Shown here in pieces: positions 24,601 to 35,600 of a DNA stretch of 64,000 nt. Under the pieces are notes generated by a model that was not told the origin of the DNA, ran no database searches, and saw nothing but the letters and a program-made list of their open reading frames with translations. How positions within the stretch are numbered: the first letter of the stretch is position 1; each line of letters starts with the position of its first letter. Source of the DNA: Phoronis australis (Eukaryota; Phoronida; Phoronidae); contig NMRA01000154.1 in NCBI GenBank assembly GCA_002633005.1, positions 688,948 to 752,947 of the forward strand. Reading direction: 5' to 3'. A program made the position numbers and the translations under genes.

Positions 24601-25258
24601 ACCTGTGCTGCAAAAGCGGAAACCCTAACAACAATGTCCTGGCTAGGGTCCTCAAAAGGTAAACCATACACTGATACAGAGTTGTAAAATGTTCTCTTGA
24701 ATTTTCTCTCTTATCCGTATTTCGCAGTATTTCTTTTCTCGACTGTCCCCGACCCCACGCCTATTTCGGTTTCCCCGGTTTAATCCTGACCCCCTCCCCG
24801 CCTTACTACGGTCCTGGTTAAACATTCCGTTTGTGTCCTGGTATGGAAATTCACATATAATGCTGTTTTTAAAGAACTCAGTATGCCATGGTGTACAAAC
24901 CAAATCCAAGGTCGTAATGTATCCAGCCAGTTGCGCTTTCATACTCAATGGACCAATCGTCTTCATAATGGAGGTTGTTGATGTGGCACTCAGCAAGGTT
25001 CGTGTCGTAGTCGGCTGACGAACACTTGGCACCCATTCTGTACTCGAAGACGCACAAAGTAACACAGTGGTCAGCGCTGACTCCACTCCGTTTGTACCCG
25101 CCAGGCCCAGCATTTGTCAGGCGAGTGTTTTTTCCAGTATACAAGGGTGTAACCACGCCTGTGGCAGTTTGTCCGTAAGACGCAGAAAGGACGCAGACGG
25201 CATTGAGCGAGAGAACACCGACCAGCGCGGGAAAAGATGAAGCTTGGTTCATCCTCAT
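21445..25258 (-). CDS. Secreted PAN-FN3 protein, short paralogue
   Basis: Three exons join in phase: 25258-24901, 22283-22124, 21613-21445 (687 nt, 228 aa). MRMNQASSFPALVGVLSLNA starts a signal peptide. A PAN/apple-like module follows (DHCVTLCVFEYRMGAKCSS), then one FN3 domain in two exons with the same phases as the proximal gene. The last exon reads on to TGA after VQTDAK, where the proximal gene has a donor into its linker. So this copy lacks the linker and the fibrinogen-like part. A TATA box precedes it, and its frames are intact, so it looks expressed rather than dead. Alternatively the TGA is a recent mutation, or an unseen donor upstream of it is used; no fibrinogen-like exon was found between it and the proximal gene. 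Confidence 0.75.
22124..22283 (-). CDS. Exon 2: first half of FN3 domain (distal gene)
   Basis: Acceptor ATGCAG; reads GPPTEPQLFVTAAGYHPASG and then VTWSPGFDGGFQQTFKLEY. Donor CA|GTAAGT, phase 2. Confidence 0.85.
22435..22530 (+). repeat. Dispersed repeat, copy 4 (partial)
   Basis: Starts TTCGAATTCGCAATTTTGAG and has GGCCAACCCCAAC, like 15118. It lies about 150 bp upstream of FN3 exon 2, the same relative place as copy 2 in the paralogue. Confidence 0.5.
22600..24166. other. Intron 1 of the distal gene, no gene recognised
   Basis: The frame at 22676-22912 (+) has no recognised domain, though it reads smoothly and could be a remnant of a repeat. Confidence 0.35.
24167..24325 (+). mobile_element. 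CAGTGGCGGATTTAG MITE
   Basis: Same family and orientation as 21041-21199. Flanks ATTAT and ATAAT match at four of five bases. Confidence 0.8.
24901..25258 (-). CDS. Exon 1: signal peptide and PAN domain (distal gene)
   Basis: ATG at 25258; ends WIHYDLGFG with donor G|GTTTGT, phase 1, the same phase and position as in the paralogue. Confidence 0.8.
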
Positions 25259-25301
25259 CTTTACCGTGTACTAGACTAACCCGACTGTGTCAACATTTTG
25301 A

Positions 25302-25309
25302 TATTTATA
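25302..25309 (-). promoter_or_regulatory. TATA box of the distal PAN-FN3 gene
   Basis: TATAAATA on the minus strand lies 44-51 nt upstream of the ATG at 25258, implying a short leader if the usual ~30-nt spacing holds. Confidence 0.55.
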
Positions 25310-26340
25310 CTATTTAAACGAAGACGTCAAGTTGAAAAGCATCGATCGTCAGTTTCTTGATTGTTAAGACAGACAGGTTTCATGGGGAATTATTTGTATT
25401 ATCGAAGACGTTTCTGCTCAAGCGGAAGATGATGTCACGACAACGACTAGTAGACAGTTAGTAGCGATTATCAATAACTAACACCACTACTCAAATTACC
25501 TAACCAGTTTCAAAGATCAAGAAACTTTTGTACCGCAATTACTTATGCATGTCTGCGTATAGTAATTCAACTATTTCTTACGTATTTTAAATGCGATCTC
25601 CGTGCTTAGCGACTATAGGCTTGTCGCAAAATTCTGTAATTCCTCCGCGTCGTTATTTGTGAAAAATGTATTTTTGTTGAGAAACTAAGTACGAGACATT
25701 GCCGTGGGAGGTTCAAGTAAGCCCAAGGAGCTATACTTAGTAAATTTCCCGTCAGAGGTCAGGATACAATCTGGGCTGTGCAAGGTTAAATGCTTGAAGA
25801 GAAATAAGTACAAAAAAAAAAAATTAAGGTGTCCCAAAAACGATCAACGTCGGGAGTACACAGACTTTGCGCCATGGTGTGATCACTCCGTGGATTAAGA
25901 ACTCCTAGAGGTGTCCCGTTGAATATCGTGGACTGAGCGGTTTTGCGGGCAAAAGCAATCAATACGCTAGCCAAGTCTCCCGTCTGTTCTGCCTCCCCTC
26001 GGCATGGCTGGCACACGCCCGTGTGAAGCCATATAAAATATTTCTCTAATCTTCTATTCGCTTTTCTACCTTTCCTACGCCTGGAAATAACGAAGTAGTT
26101 CAAAGGCTTTGAATTAAAATTCCTTTTATAACACCTCTTAATGAATTTTTAATCTGTTTCTAAGTCAATAAACTACGTAATTATTGTCATTTGAAGTGTT
26201 AGACAATACATTTTGCGACACCTAATACCCTGTAGCTTTTTTCCAATTTACAATTTCCGAGAGGCTATGGCCCAAGGCATGAAAAACCTGCCTCTATTTC
26301 ATGAAAAAGATGGCTCTGTCGTAGCCAGCGACTGTGACCA
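25310..26340. other. Gene-free stretch
   Basis: A minus-strand frame at 25786-26103 has no recognised domain. Otherwise nothing was seen. Confidence 0.35.
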
Positions 26341-26346
26341 CATCAT

Positions 26347-26480
26347 AGTAATAATAACAATAATAATAATAGTAATAATGATAATAACAATACTAAAAAC
26401 AATAATAACACTAATAACAACAATAATAATAATAATAATAATAATAACAATAATAGCACCAATGGTAATAGTAATAGTTA
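26347..26480. repeat. AAT/AAC microsatellite
   Basis: Long imperfect run of AATAAT with AAC, AGT and ATG interruptions. The open frame across it is an artefact. Confidence 0.95.
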
Positions 26481-26859
26481 TAAAAATACTCGAAATTTAG
26501 AAACCGCAACTGAGCTCAGCAAGAATTTTAACCTCAAAGTTGTTTAGGAGAGCTTATAAGTATTATTTCCTTTGTATTGAGGACACAGAACAGATTTTCT
26601 TATACCAGAGACATCGGTTAAGCATCGAAAGATCTCTTTTATTACTTTTGATTTTATCCTCATTTCTGAAGTTTATTATATGTTCGACGTCTGTCCCTTC
26701 GGTTACCATTTTGTTGATCCAAACCCGGAGTTTTAAATAAAATTGCATTTTGCCTCTCTTTAGATGTCAATATTAACCGAAGCATTATGGGGTATAAAAC
26801 ACTACCACCCTCGTCCGATCTTGATTAACATCAAATGAGGTGACAAATCAAGTCACTCC

Positions 26860-27090
26860 GTCAATTTCGAATCCGCACTTTTAGGCTTTATTAGCCAACC
26901 AATAAGATCTGAGGCGTTATCTCTTTTCATTCGCCGGTGGCTTCGGCGTTCTTTTTGGTAAGGGAAAAATAGTCCAATCACGGTATGAGACTGATTTTAT
27001 GAATGTAAAGGGCTTATTTTGATTTTCATATTTTTCCCAGCAGCGAAATGCAACTTTTAATTTAGACCACTCAAGTTACACAATTGACCT
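26860..27090 (+). repeat. Dispersed repeat, copy 5
   Basis: Contains TCGCCGGTGGCTTCGGCGTT, CTTTTTGGTAAGGG and GCGAAATGCAACTTTTAA, matching copies 1-3. Lies upstream of the distal gene. Confidence 0.6.
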
Positions 27091-27406
27091 CAAATTAATC
27101 ATTTCTTAGATTAGAAATAATTAATTCCCGCGGTATTGCTCGATACCAAGTTCAACATGCGCCGCGGCTAAGAAGAGAACAACAACGAGTTATATTTACT
27201 AGGGTTTTGTCATGTTCCATGCCAGCCATTGCCTTGTGTACTCGCTGGCCCACAAGCATAGCGGGAGGCGGGTATTAATGAGCGGCGCTGATCCATAGTC
27301 ACATAAAGAACGCGAATAAGAATCCCCATATTGATTAACTGGACTCTAAATTTTGCACCTATCTGCTAGAGTTTCGAGCAGCGACCTTTGAATTTTCACT
27401 GCTGTG

Positions 27407-27649
27407 CATGCGCGCACTCAGCCTAAGTTATAGGGGGGCTCGGATTTTCCGGTATGCAGACCTTTTACTGAATAAAATCGTCGACTAAAAAAAACGGGGC
27501 CTTTAGGTTCAGGCCTAGGAATTGTGTACTTTGTGGACGTTTGTCTCGTTTGCTCGGACTTTTTGTTTCATTGAGGCGGACCTTTTTAACCAATTCGTCA
27601 AATTGGGGGGCTCTTTCGAGCCCCCCGAGCCCCCCTGGGTGCGCCCATG
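27407..27649 (+). mobile_element. CATGCGCGCAC MITE, copy b
   Basis: Inverted ends CATGCGCGCACTCAG and CTGGGTGCGCCCATG. The interior has GGGGGCTCG...ACCTTTT and AAAACGGGGCC blocks. Confidence 0.8.
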
Positions 27650-27757
27650 CTGTGTTTCGCTGAATAAACTACGTTTTGAGTTAGACCTAGCTAGCTTGTG
27701 GTCCACCCAGTAGCCTCGCGACATGGAACCTTTACCAAGAAGTGTCTAGTAGTCATG

Positions 27758-28013
27758 CATGCGCGCACCCAGCCTTGAAAATGGGGGTCTCGAATTTCTG
27801 TCGACGTGGACCTTTTGCTGAAAAAAAATCGTGAGGACAGAAAAAAAAAAACGGGTACCACTCTTTGTCTTTTTTAGTGAACGTTCGTCTCGTTTTATCG
27901 GACGTTTTTGTTTCTCTGGGGGGAGATCTTTTTGCCCACTTCGCCATATGCGGAGGCTCGAAGTGCGGGGGCTCCTTCGAGCCCCACGAGGCCCCCCCCT
28001 GGGTGCGCACATG
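27758..28013 (+). mobile_element. CATGCGCGCACCCAG MITE, copy c
   Basis: Inverted ends CATGCGCGCACCCAGCC and CTGGGTGCGCACATG; ~110 bp from copy b and in the same orientation. Confidence 0.8.
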
Positions 28014-28479
28014 GGTAGCCTTGTTGTCGACCAGTGTCGTGCACCACTGGACAGGCTCCGGGCCACTCCGGGAATGGGCCGGGGACACTCTCGCGGCTCC
28101 TGCGGACAATTTAGACCCCGTTGTGGCAGTGGTTGCTATCTGCAGTGACAATGAGGGATAAAACGTCGACATAGTCGAGTACTCACCCGGAGCACCAGAA
28201 ACTGTGTGGACCCCGTGGCGGGAAAACTGAAAAATAGTTTGCGGACCCACTCCCGACCGGCTTCTCAGTTGAGTATAATTGTGACTGGGGCTATGGGAAG
28301 TGAGGGTGGACCTTATTTTTGAGATCATCATCTGATAGTCTTTGTGGGGACGCGTTCACTTCAAATTCAGTGAATTGATAGACTTTTGTTAAAATATTAA
28401 AATATATCCTTCCGGAGTTTCGCCAGTGTGTACGGTGATGAAGTGAATCCCCCTGAATATTTGCCAAATGAGTTATGAT
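28014..28479. other. Gene-free stretch
   Basis: GC-richer than its surroundings, with open frames on both strands at 28016-28330, but no recognisable domain. Confidence 0.4.
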
Positions 28480-28640
28480 TTTCGAATTCGCAAAATTTAC
28501 ATGGTGGCCAGCCGCTATCATAAAGTGTGATGAGTTTTTTGAGTCGCTGAGCAAAGGTTTCGATGTTGTTTGGAAAATCAGAAATAACAGGAAACCAACT
28601 TTATTAGCTTAGAGCAACTTGACTCGTTTTTATTTTTGGC
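28480..28640 (+). repeat. Dispersed repeat, copy 6 (partial)
   Basis: TTCGAATTCGCAAAATTTAC, GTGGCCAGCC and TTTTGAGTCGCTGA match the family. Confidence 0.5.
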
Positions 28641-29317
28641 AGCTTGACTGCTGAAATGCCGACGGTTTTATCTTCGTGACAGTGGAATTAATATCAAGAC
28701 TGAATTGGAAGTTGTGTTGGCACTTTCCGTTCTAATTTCCGTGAGTACTCGAGATAAGAATCCATTATTGTTTAGTCGAGTGGGTTTACCGTATGATTTC
28801 CTCTCACACTTCACTGGCTAACCAAGCTCATTTTGTTCTTGATTACACTGAGGATCCCAGCATCTTGATAGTAAACGGCTCGCATGAAAATCATTCTATG
28901 TCCGAGGACTAGTCGAAGTTTCGAGTCATACTGGGAAATCACTGAAGTACGGGGTAATCAAGGGCGAACTCATACGTTTAAACTATAATATACTCTACCA
29001 CATAATAAGCTCCAGTTTCGTGCACAAAATTACAGGACACAAGTGGCAGAGAGGCACCGGCTCACTATAATTTTTGATTTCATGAGAAGAGTGACTCCGA
29101 GTCAGGGTTCTGAGCTATGCTGTTATTTCATATAGGCCCTATGTGAATAGTTTATCTTCGATAAAAAGCACAGTGCCATTGTTGCAAGACCTGACCTCGG
29201 CGGCTAACTATACTTTCAGTTTAATACTCCGTCACGGCTAACTGCAGGCTATACCCGGTTATTTGTTGGCTGCGGCTCCGGCGGGTACCTGGTTGTAAAA
29301 CTATCCCCTATGCGGCG

Positions 29318-29365
29318 CCAATCGTTCATGTACGCATGCGCACTGTTTTGTTATTCGGCCATATT
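29318..29365. promoter_or_regulatory. UBE2Q promoter: CCAAT, NRF-1-like and YY1-like sites
   Basis: CCAAT at 29318-29322; TACGCATGCGCA at 29331-29342, 11 of 12 to the NRF-1 consensus; GCCATATT at 29358-29365, the complement of a YY1-like AATATGGC. They lie 110-157 bp before the ATG, with no TATA box, as in broadly expressed genes. Confidence 0.5.
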
Positions 29366-29469
29366 CTTTATTCTGTATTGACGAGAAGAGTGATCCTGAA
29401 TCACGCAAAATTAAGTTAACAGCGCTTGTGCTCTAGCCAGCTTTCCAATTTTCCGATGAGCAGGAGGTG

Positions 29470-29496
29470 ATGTCATGGCTTGCTTTACAAGTCTGA
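29470..29496 (+). promoter_or_regulatory. uORF overlapping the UBE2Q start
   Basis: An ATG five bases before the true start opens an eight-codon frame ending TGA at 29494-29496, overlapping the start. The true ATG has G at -3 and +4, the upstream one G at -3 and T at +4. Confidence 0.5.
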
Positions 29497-29636
29497 AGCA
29501 AGATTTAAAGAATTTGGAAAAGCTTTTTCCGCCAGGGCATGAACGATTCGAGATCACCTCTGCGTCATTGGACGAACTGACCTGTCGATTCATTTCCCCT
29601 CGAGGAGAAAAATACACAATCACTGCCAGCATAACG
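29475..29636 (+). CDS. UBE2Q: UBE2Q exon 1
   Basis: 54 codons starting [20 protein letters not shown]; donor ACG|GTAACA, phase 0. This ATG puts the family's LKxL..F..xHERF start region in place. Confidence 0.9.
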
Positions 29637-32600
29637 GTAACATGCTTCTGACTTCGATGTTTGTTCTTATTACTAAACCCAATTTGCGTGATGCTAAAAA
29701 GTTCCATTTTAACGTTTGAAAAGAAACCACAAACAATGAATATAAGAACCATTTACTCTTACTCTCGAGAGCCAGCAGCCAGTACTACTGCCGTACTGGT
29801 CCTACACTCCGACAGTATTAGTATTTACTTTAATTTAGCGAGGTTAATCTCAATCATTTTATGTTTTTTGGACGATAATAAATTGGTTCTTTAAATGACG
29901 TGACTTCCAGATGCAGGTAAAACAGGGATATACCCTATACCCAGGTTTCAAAACCCCACTCGCCAGCTGGGCGAGTGAGCCTGAAAATCTCGCCCAGCCC
30001 AAAAGACAAAGTTCAGTCGCCCAGCTGTTTTGTGTTGGGCACCACAAACTTGCTGCCAACGTCAATAAAAATTATCATTTTGTGCGTTGATATCTGATGT
30101 CACCATCTATTAGGGCTAGTATCGTTATTAGAAAATGCAGAATTCCTACCAAGAAACTTTCAACGTCCATGAATTTCCAGCAACGCAAGACATAACCTTG
30201 CCTCAAAGCTTAATGTACAGCTATGCGCCCATGTGGGTAAAAGACTGGCCAGATTCAATCTGGCACAAAATTACTGTCATTAAAAACTACACTTTTCCTT
30301 AAGTACACTAAATTACTTACTGTTGAAATTGTTGAAATAATTGGCATTCTACCGTTATTCTGCTTCTAAAATTGTGGCACTATCTTGGCATCGGCTTTCA
30401 GCACCATGAAATATTGCGTCACCCATTGGCCAATTTCTTTGTTCGCCGATTCTTCAATCAACTGTCGTTCTTTCATGAGGTTGTGTACACGTTGCAACAA
30501 ATTATCGCATATTTGGTTTCACTTTGACATTAAAAGTTTTTAATATTTTAATGCCAGCAAACCAAATTTCAGAACAAAATTTGCTATCATTTTCTCCCTA
30601 GAGATGTCGTAAAACTTTAGGAAATGGCACTTGTCATGAGCGTACTGTTTTCAAAACAACAACATAATTTTTTCTGTTACAAAAGGCAGAGAATGACACA
30701 AGAAAATGACGTTTATTAGATTATTCTTCATTTAAATGGCTGTAACGGGCAAGGTGAGTGGCGGTCAACTCCTAGATTTTGTGTGTGCCCCCCAGTCAGT
30801 CTTTAGCTCTATATGTTGATACTAGTTTCACGGCGAGGTGGCGAGCAGAACTACCCGGGCTGAGTACAATTTTGAGGACTGTCGGAGCTGAAACACAGTG
30901 GTACCTAACTGTATTTTGACAATAGTCTTCCTACAGCTAGCAGGCTGGCTACGCAAAATGATACGTCATTCTGCACAGTAACTACATTTTAATTAAAGTT
31001 GCACGCTGTCTTCTGTGCCTTGAAGCCAAGCCCGCTCTTTCTGCCAATCAGATTCAAAATCTCACCTTTTATTTTTCTCATAATCTGATATTTTCTTTTT
31101 TTTCCGTCGCAGTTTGCTTAGAAGGAGGGCTGACTCCCTCTAAAAAACTCCATAAATTATTACGCTTGACAAATGAAAATGAGAACACCCTAGACGATAG
31201 CACTGACAACCAGTCGTGCACATGTCAACGTGTGTATCACGATTCAGCCTCATGCGTAGACTAGAACAGTTTTCAAGGGATGGAAATAATACTCATTGTC
31301 TTGCCAGTGGACACACTGAGAGACGCTGTGCTGTATTGTATTGCTAAATTATATGGCTGGACCAAAGTACAGAAAAAGCCCTTGCACCTGGAAATCTCAT
31401 GGCTGCATATATGTATGATCAATCTAGCTAAAAGTTGCGATATTTTATTTTGCTAATAACGATAACAAGGACAACCACTTTATTTTTTGTGTTATCGATG
31501 TTATTATTATAAAATAATCTTGGCTAAAATTACACTGTAGAATAATTCAGTTCTAAGAAATATGGTATTTCATTTGTTGTGAGCACATGGACCTGTCTAC
31601 CGCCTTCCCCCCCCTTTTATTCGTTTTGGACTAGCCCACCTTTGCACAGGACCCACCACACATCCCACTCCCTGTGACCTTTTGTCTAGACGAATCGCAT
31701 AATGGTTAACATCTACTGACTCGGTAGGAGCACACTGCGCCGATGCTTTTTTACTGACGTAGCATCGACACGCGGACCAAACTTAACCTTAAATTCGTGA
31801 TAAAAACAGCACAGGGAGGAAAAGAAATAAATTTATTTTCATCTAGGAAACGATAGAGTGCTTTTGCGCTCTGAAAAGTCTCTCGCCACCTGGCCGACCG
31901 GCAAGTGAACTTCTACTCGCCAAGCACAATTTTTACTCGCATTGGCGACTGGGCGAGTGGCTAAGTATGTCCCTGTAAAATCGAGCAGAGGCCAGATATG
32001 TGGGGTCTTTATTCAAAGCAACACCAAACAACTGCTGAATACCTTTCTTGGCAATCATTACCAACTTAGTCCCGTGTAACTGTTTTCATTTTTGGGGGGG
32101 AGACAGAGGCCTGAATCGTGGCTTTAGTTGTGTGCGAGGCGACTTCATGATAACTTGAGGTTTTTTGCCAGATTGAGAAACAAAATCTGAGGCAGCAATG
32201 GAAACTTGCAGTTCACCAAATCAGACCTGTATCAATATTCCATCATTTTTTGTTGGTTTTCTGCCAGAAGTTTTCACTAAACGTAGATATAATGTGACAT
32301 TAAACAGACTTTACTCAAAGTTTAAGTGTGCCAGTAGGTTTTGTTTGTGTTCAGAGTCATCATTTTGGTGCTCATGTGTTGTTTGCCAGACTACCTCAAT
32401 GTTGAATCTATAACAATCTCTTTACACTACCACAGGATTCATACCCACAGATGGCGCCAGTATGGTTCTCTGATACGGATGATGCCCTATTGTCCTCTGC
32501 CATTGAGGAACTGTGTGATGTGATTCCAGAAAACTATAATGTAAGTAGTTTGCGACGAGTGATTCACTAGTCTTATGAAAGTGCAATTTAAAGTAAAATT

Positions 32601-35600
32601 TATAAGGCATTTCTTGGTTCGTGTTTGTTGTAGACTAAATAGATGGGTCCAGTTATCCGCTCACTAACAAAAACTTGCATGACACTAGTGCACTCCATGC
32701 TGAAGACTGCATTAACGCCATGCAACAATCTTAAGCTACCCTAACAAACAGGCTGTGCAGCCCACCTTTGGAACGGGATTTTGGTTGTTGTCAAAGTGAC
32801 AGCAATGTTCAGTTTGATGGATGTTTAGGACACAATTCTAAATCCAGTTGTCGAACTTGAACACTTAACATCTGATGTTGTCACTCGACTTGTACGTACT
32901 CTAACTTGGGGCTACTTGTAAGTTCTTTCGGGAACTGCGTTTTTGCACAGCACAGACAGTTTTAGATGACGCTTTAAATTTATCATAAGTTCATCTAAGT
33001 TCAAAACCGTTATTAGAACTGTAAGTTTGTTTTCTCTGTTAACTTTCAAAGAATTTGAGTCATTAGTAACAGAGTGGTGTGCAATGACAGTCATGTAACA
33101 TGCGCGCACCCAGCCGTTAATATGGGGGGCTCGAATCTCTGACAGAGTGGACCTTTTGCTACCAAAAAAAGCGTGAGGACTAAAAAAAACGGGGTACTAA
33201 CTTCAGGTCTGTGAACTGTGCCTCTGCGCCTTTTTAGAAAACTTAAGTCCCGTTTTCTTGGACTTCTTATTTCTCTGAGGCGCACCTTTTTACCCACTTT
33301 GCCAAACGAACCCACGAGCCCCCCCCCCTGGGTGCGCGCATGCATAATACACCGTACTGTCATAAGTATAACTAGCTGTGCCAAGTTTATTATTTGTTCA
33401 CTCGCAAGTTAGTCTTCATTCAAATACTTTGCTCTAGAAATGCCAACTGTTTTCCCCTAGCATATCTAATAAGGGTCAATTCAATAGCATATCTAATGAG
33501 GGTCAACTCACTAGCATATCTAATGAGGGTCAATTCACTAGCATATCTAATGAGGGTCAATTCACTAGCATATCTACTGAGGGTCAAGTCACTATCATAT
33601 CTAATGAGGGTCAATTCACTAGCATATCTAATGAGGGTCAATTCACTAGCATGTCTAATGAGGGTCAATTCACTTTTAGATATTAAAACAGATAAAAATT
33701 CTCCTGAGCACGTTGTGCGAGCTACATGACGCCTCGCCCCCTGCTGAGTTGGACTCGTTACCTGTGTTGGCCACTGGTCAGGTATGAACTTTGGTTGGGA
33801 TATTCTGTCAAATCAAAGATTCAGGCACTTTACTGGTGTTGGAAGTGACAATGATGAATGTATATATCACAGCCAATGGTGTCTTATACAGGGCTTGGAA
33901 TTTTCCTCTTAAGGGGATTTCCTCTTTTTTGGTGTCTATTTCTTCTTATTTGATTTCCACTTTCCTCTTTTTATCTCTTTTTTGTCATTATGTTGACTTA
34001 ATTCAGGCAAAAATGTTTATTTCGGTAAAATTTTACGACATAAAAAATATTTCTATCTCACAAGCTTATTTATTTGAGCCTACATGTATCTAGAGTGAGT
34101 CACACCAGCTCTTAATCAAACCAACAACCAAAAAGACCATAAACTCTTTAGTGAAACAGCTGTCTGAATGAGGGGTAAACGCTTGGTGTTTTTGTTACTA
34201 TTTCAGTTGGACAACGCTGTGACTGAGGAGATGGAGGTAGCGAGTTCTGGAGAGGAAGACGTAGATGAGTTGCATTACGAAATGGTAGAGGGTGATGTGT
34301 GAGTTGCTTTGGACATTCTCAGCGGAAGGCGTCTCGTGCACACTTTGCAGTGTTGTGACCAATTTCCATGCAACAATGTCAACAATGTGATTTTACTTGA
34401 TCCTATTGCAAAGCATTCTAAAACACTTATTATTAAGATCTATAATTCAGCGTCATGGTTATTGGTAAGGAGGCTACCAATGTGATGTAGGCTATTATAA
34501 GTATGCTGTTTGTAATTGGGTTCAGGAATAGTTTACTGCAGTTGTACATCATTTGAAATCTTACCTCCACAGACTTGTATGGTGGAAATCATGAGGCTGA
34601 CAGATAATGAAAACTGCAGTGTGGCCACTCAATTTAGGTTTATTCAACTTAGCATTTCATAAAACATAAAGATATCTCTCAAGACAACTTTCCACAAATG
34701 TAATTAATGAAAGTGTAAATTGTAAACAATTCTCATAACATAGATGAGCTGTGAGTTGGCGGTGCCTTAGTTAAAAAATTCCAATGTTGACGTTACATTC
34801 TCATGTCTCTGAAGTCCTTAAAACTTGTCTTTTGTGGGTCACTGTGAAATTATTTATCAGGCAAAGAAGAAAAACCTCTTTTTTTTGAATTTCTGGTGTT
34901 GGACAAACGAAATTGTTTGCCCAGTTGATTGACGGAACTTCACTGTTTATGAACTTTGACAGAAGGTAAAATGGGAAAATGTCTACACAGAACTTTAATT
35001 TATGATATGTTCCTGTTTTACTGATAGCTTTCGATCAATATCAAACATTTTCATCCTACACTTTCAGAGGCAACAAAGAAAAAGATGAGGTCAATGGCAT
35101 AAGTGCAGATAATTTATTGAAGCTCGAAAAACTGAAGCAGAATCAGATGCAGGACTATCTCAAGGTATGCAGCCATTGGCTGGTGGTTAGCTGGGGACAG
35201 TAGAGAGGTCATGCTTTGTGGTCAAAGGTCACTGCTAAGTGCTAAAGCCTGTGTGTGTGTGCGTGTGCGCGTGTGTGTGTGCTTTCGTGTGTGCGTGTGT
35301 GGATTTACAACAGACTATGCCTGTTTAAAAACAGTTAAATTGAAACAGGAAGCATCTTCTTTTAAGACAGTTGCGGTAATGGTCTGATATAACATGCCCG
35401 AATTTTGAGAACCAGTTTTCCCCACTAAATAACAGGCACCAAACTGGTTTTCAAAATGCGGGCGCATTATATTAGACTATTGCCACAATTGCCACTCTTT
35501 TCTCCACACGTATACTTTTCCTGTTCCTGTATAAAAGAGGTACTATTTCGATGAGCTGTAGTGGAACTGCGTAACAATGTAGGTGGCGCTACTGTACCCA

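Noticed and set aside
25786-26103. 105-codon minus-strand frame as a gene or 5' exon of the distal paralogue
   Set aside because: No domain, and the distal gene already has a TATA box and start codon below it.
26213-26500. Hydrophobic Ile-rich frame resembling membrane segments
   Set aside because: It is the AAT/AAC microsatellite read as Ile/Thr codons.
27753-28331. 192-codon minus-strand frame and plus-strand shadows
   Set aside because: Half is MITE copy c; the rest has biased composition but no recognised domain.
29411-29752. 113-codon minus-strand frame
   Set aside because: It is the antisense shadow of UBE2Q exon 1, whose plus-strand reading matches the family and splices in phase.
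32198-32413. Plus-strand frame [11 protein letters not shown]... as an upstream UBE2Q exon
   Set aside because: It does not resemble the family N-terminus and is not needed; exon 1 at 29475-29636 splices in phase to 32436.
33458-33673. CRISPR-like array
   Set aside because: The 27-bp units are contiguous with no spacers, in an animal intron; it is a minisatellite.
33394-33729. Long open frames on both strands with repeated [18 protein letters not shown] units
   Set aside because: They come from the 27-bp minisatellite, whose unit is a multiple of three; no start context or splice logic, and the array lies in a UBE2Q intron.
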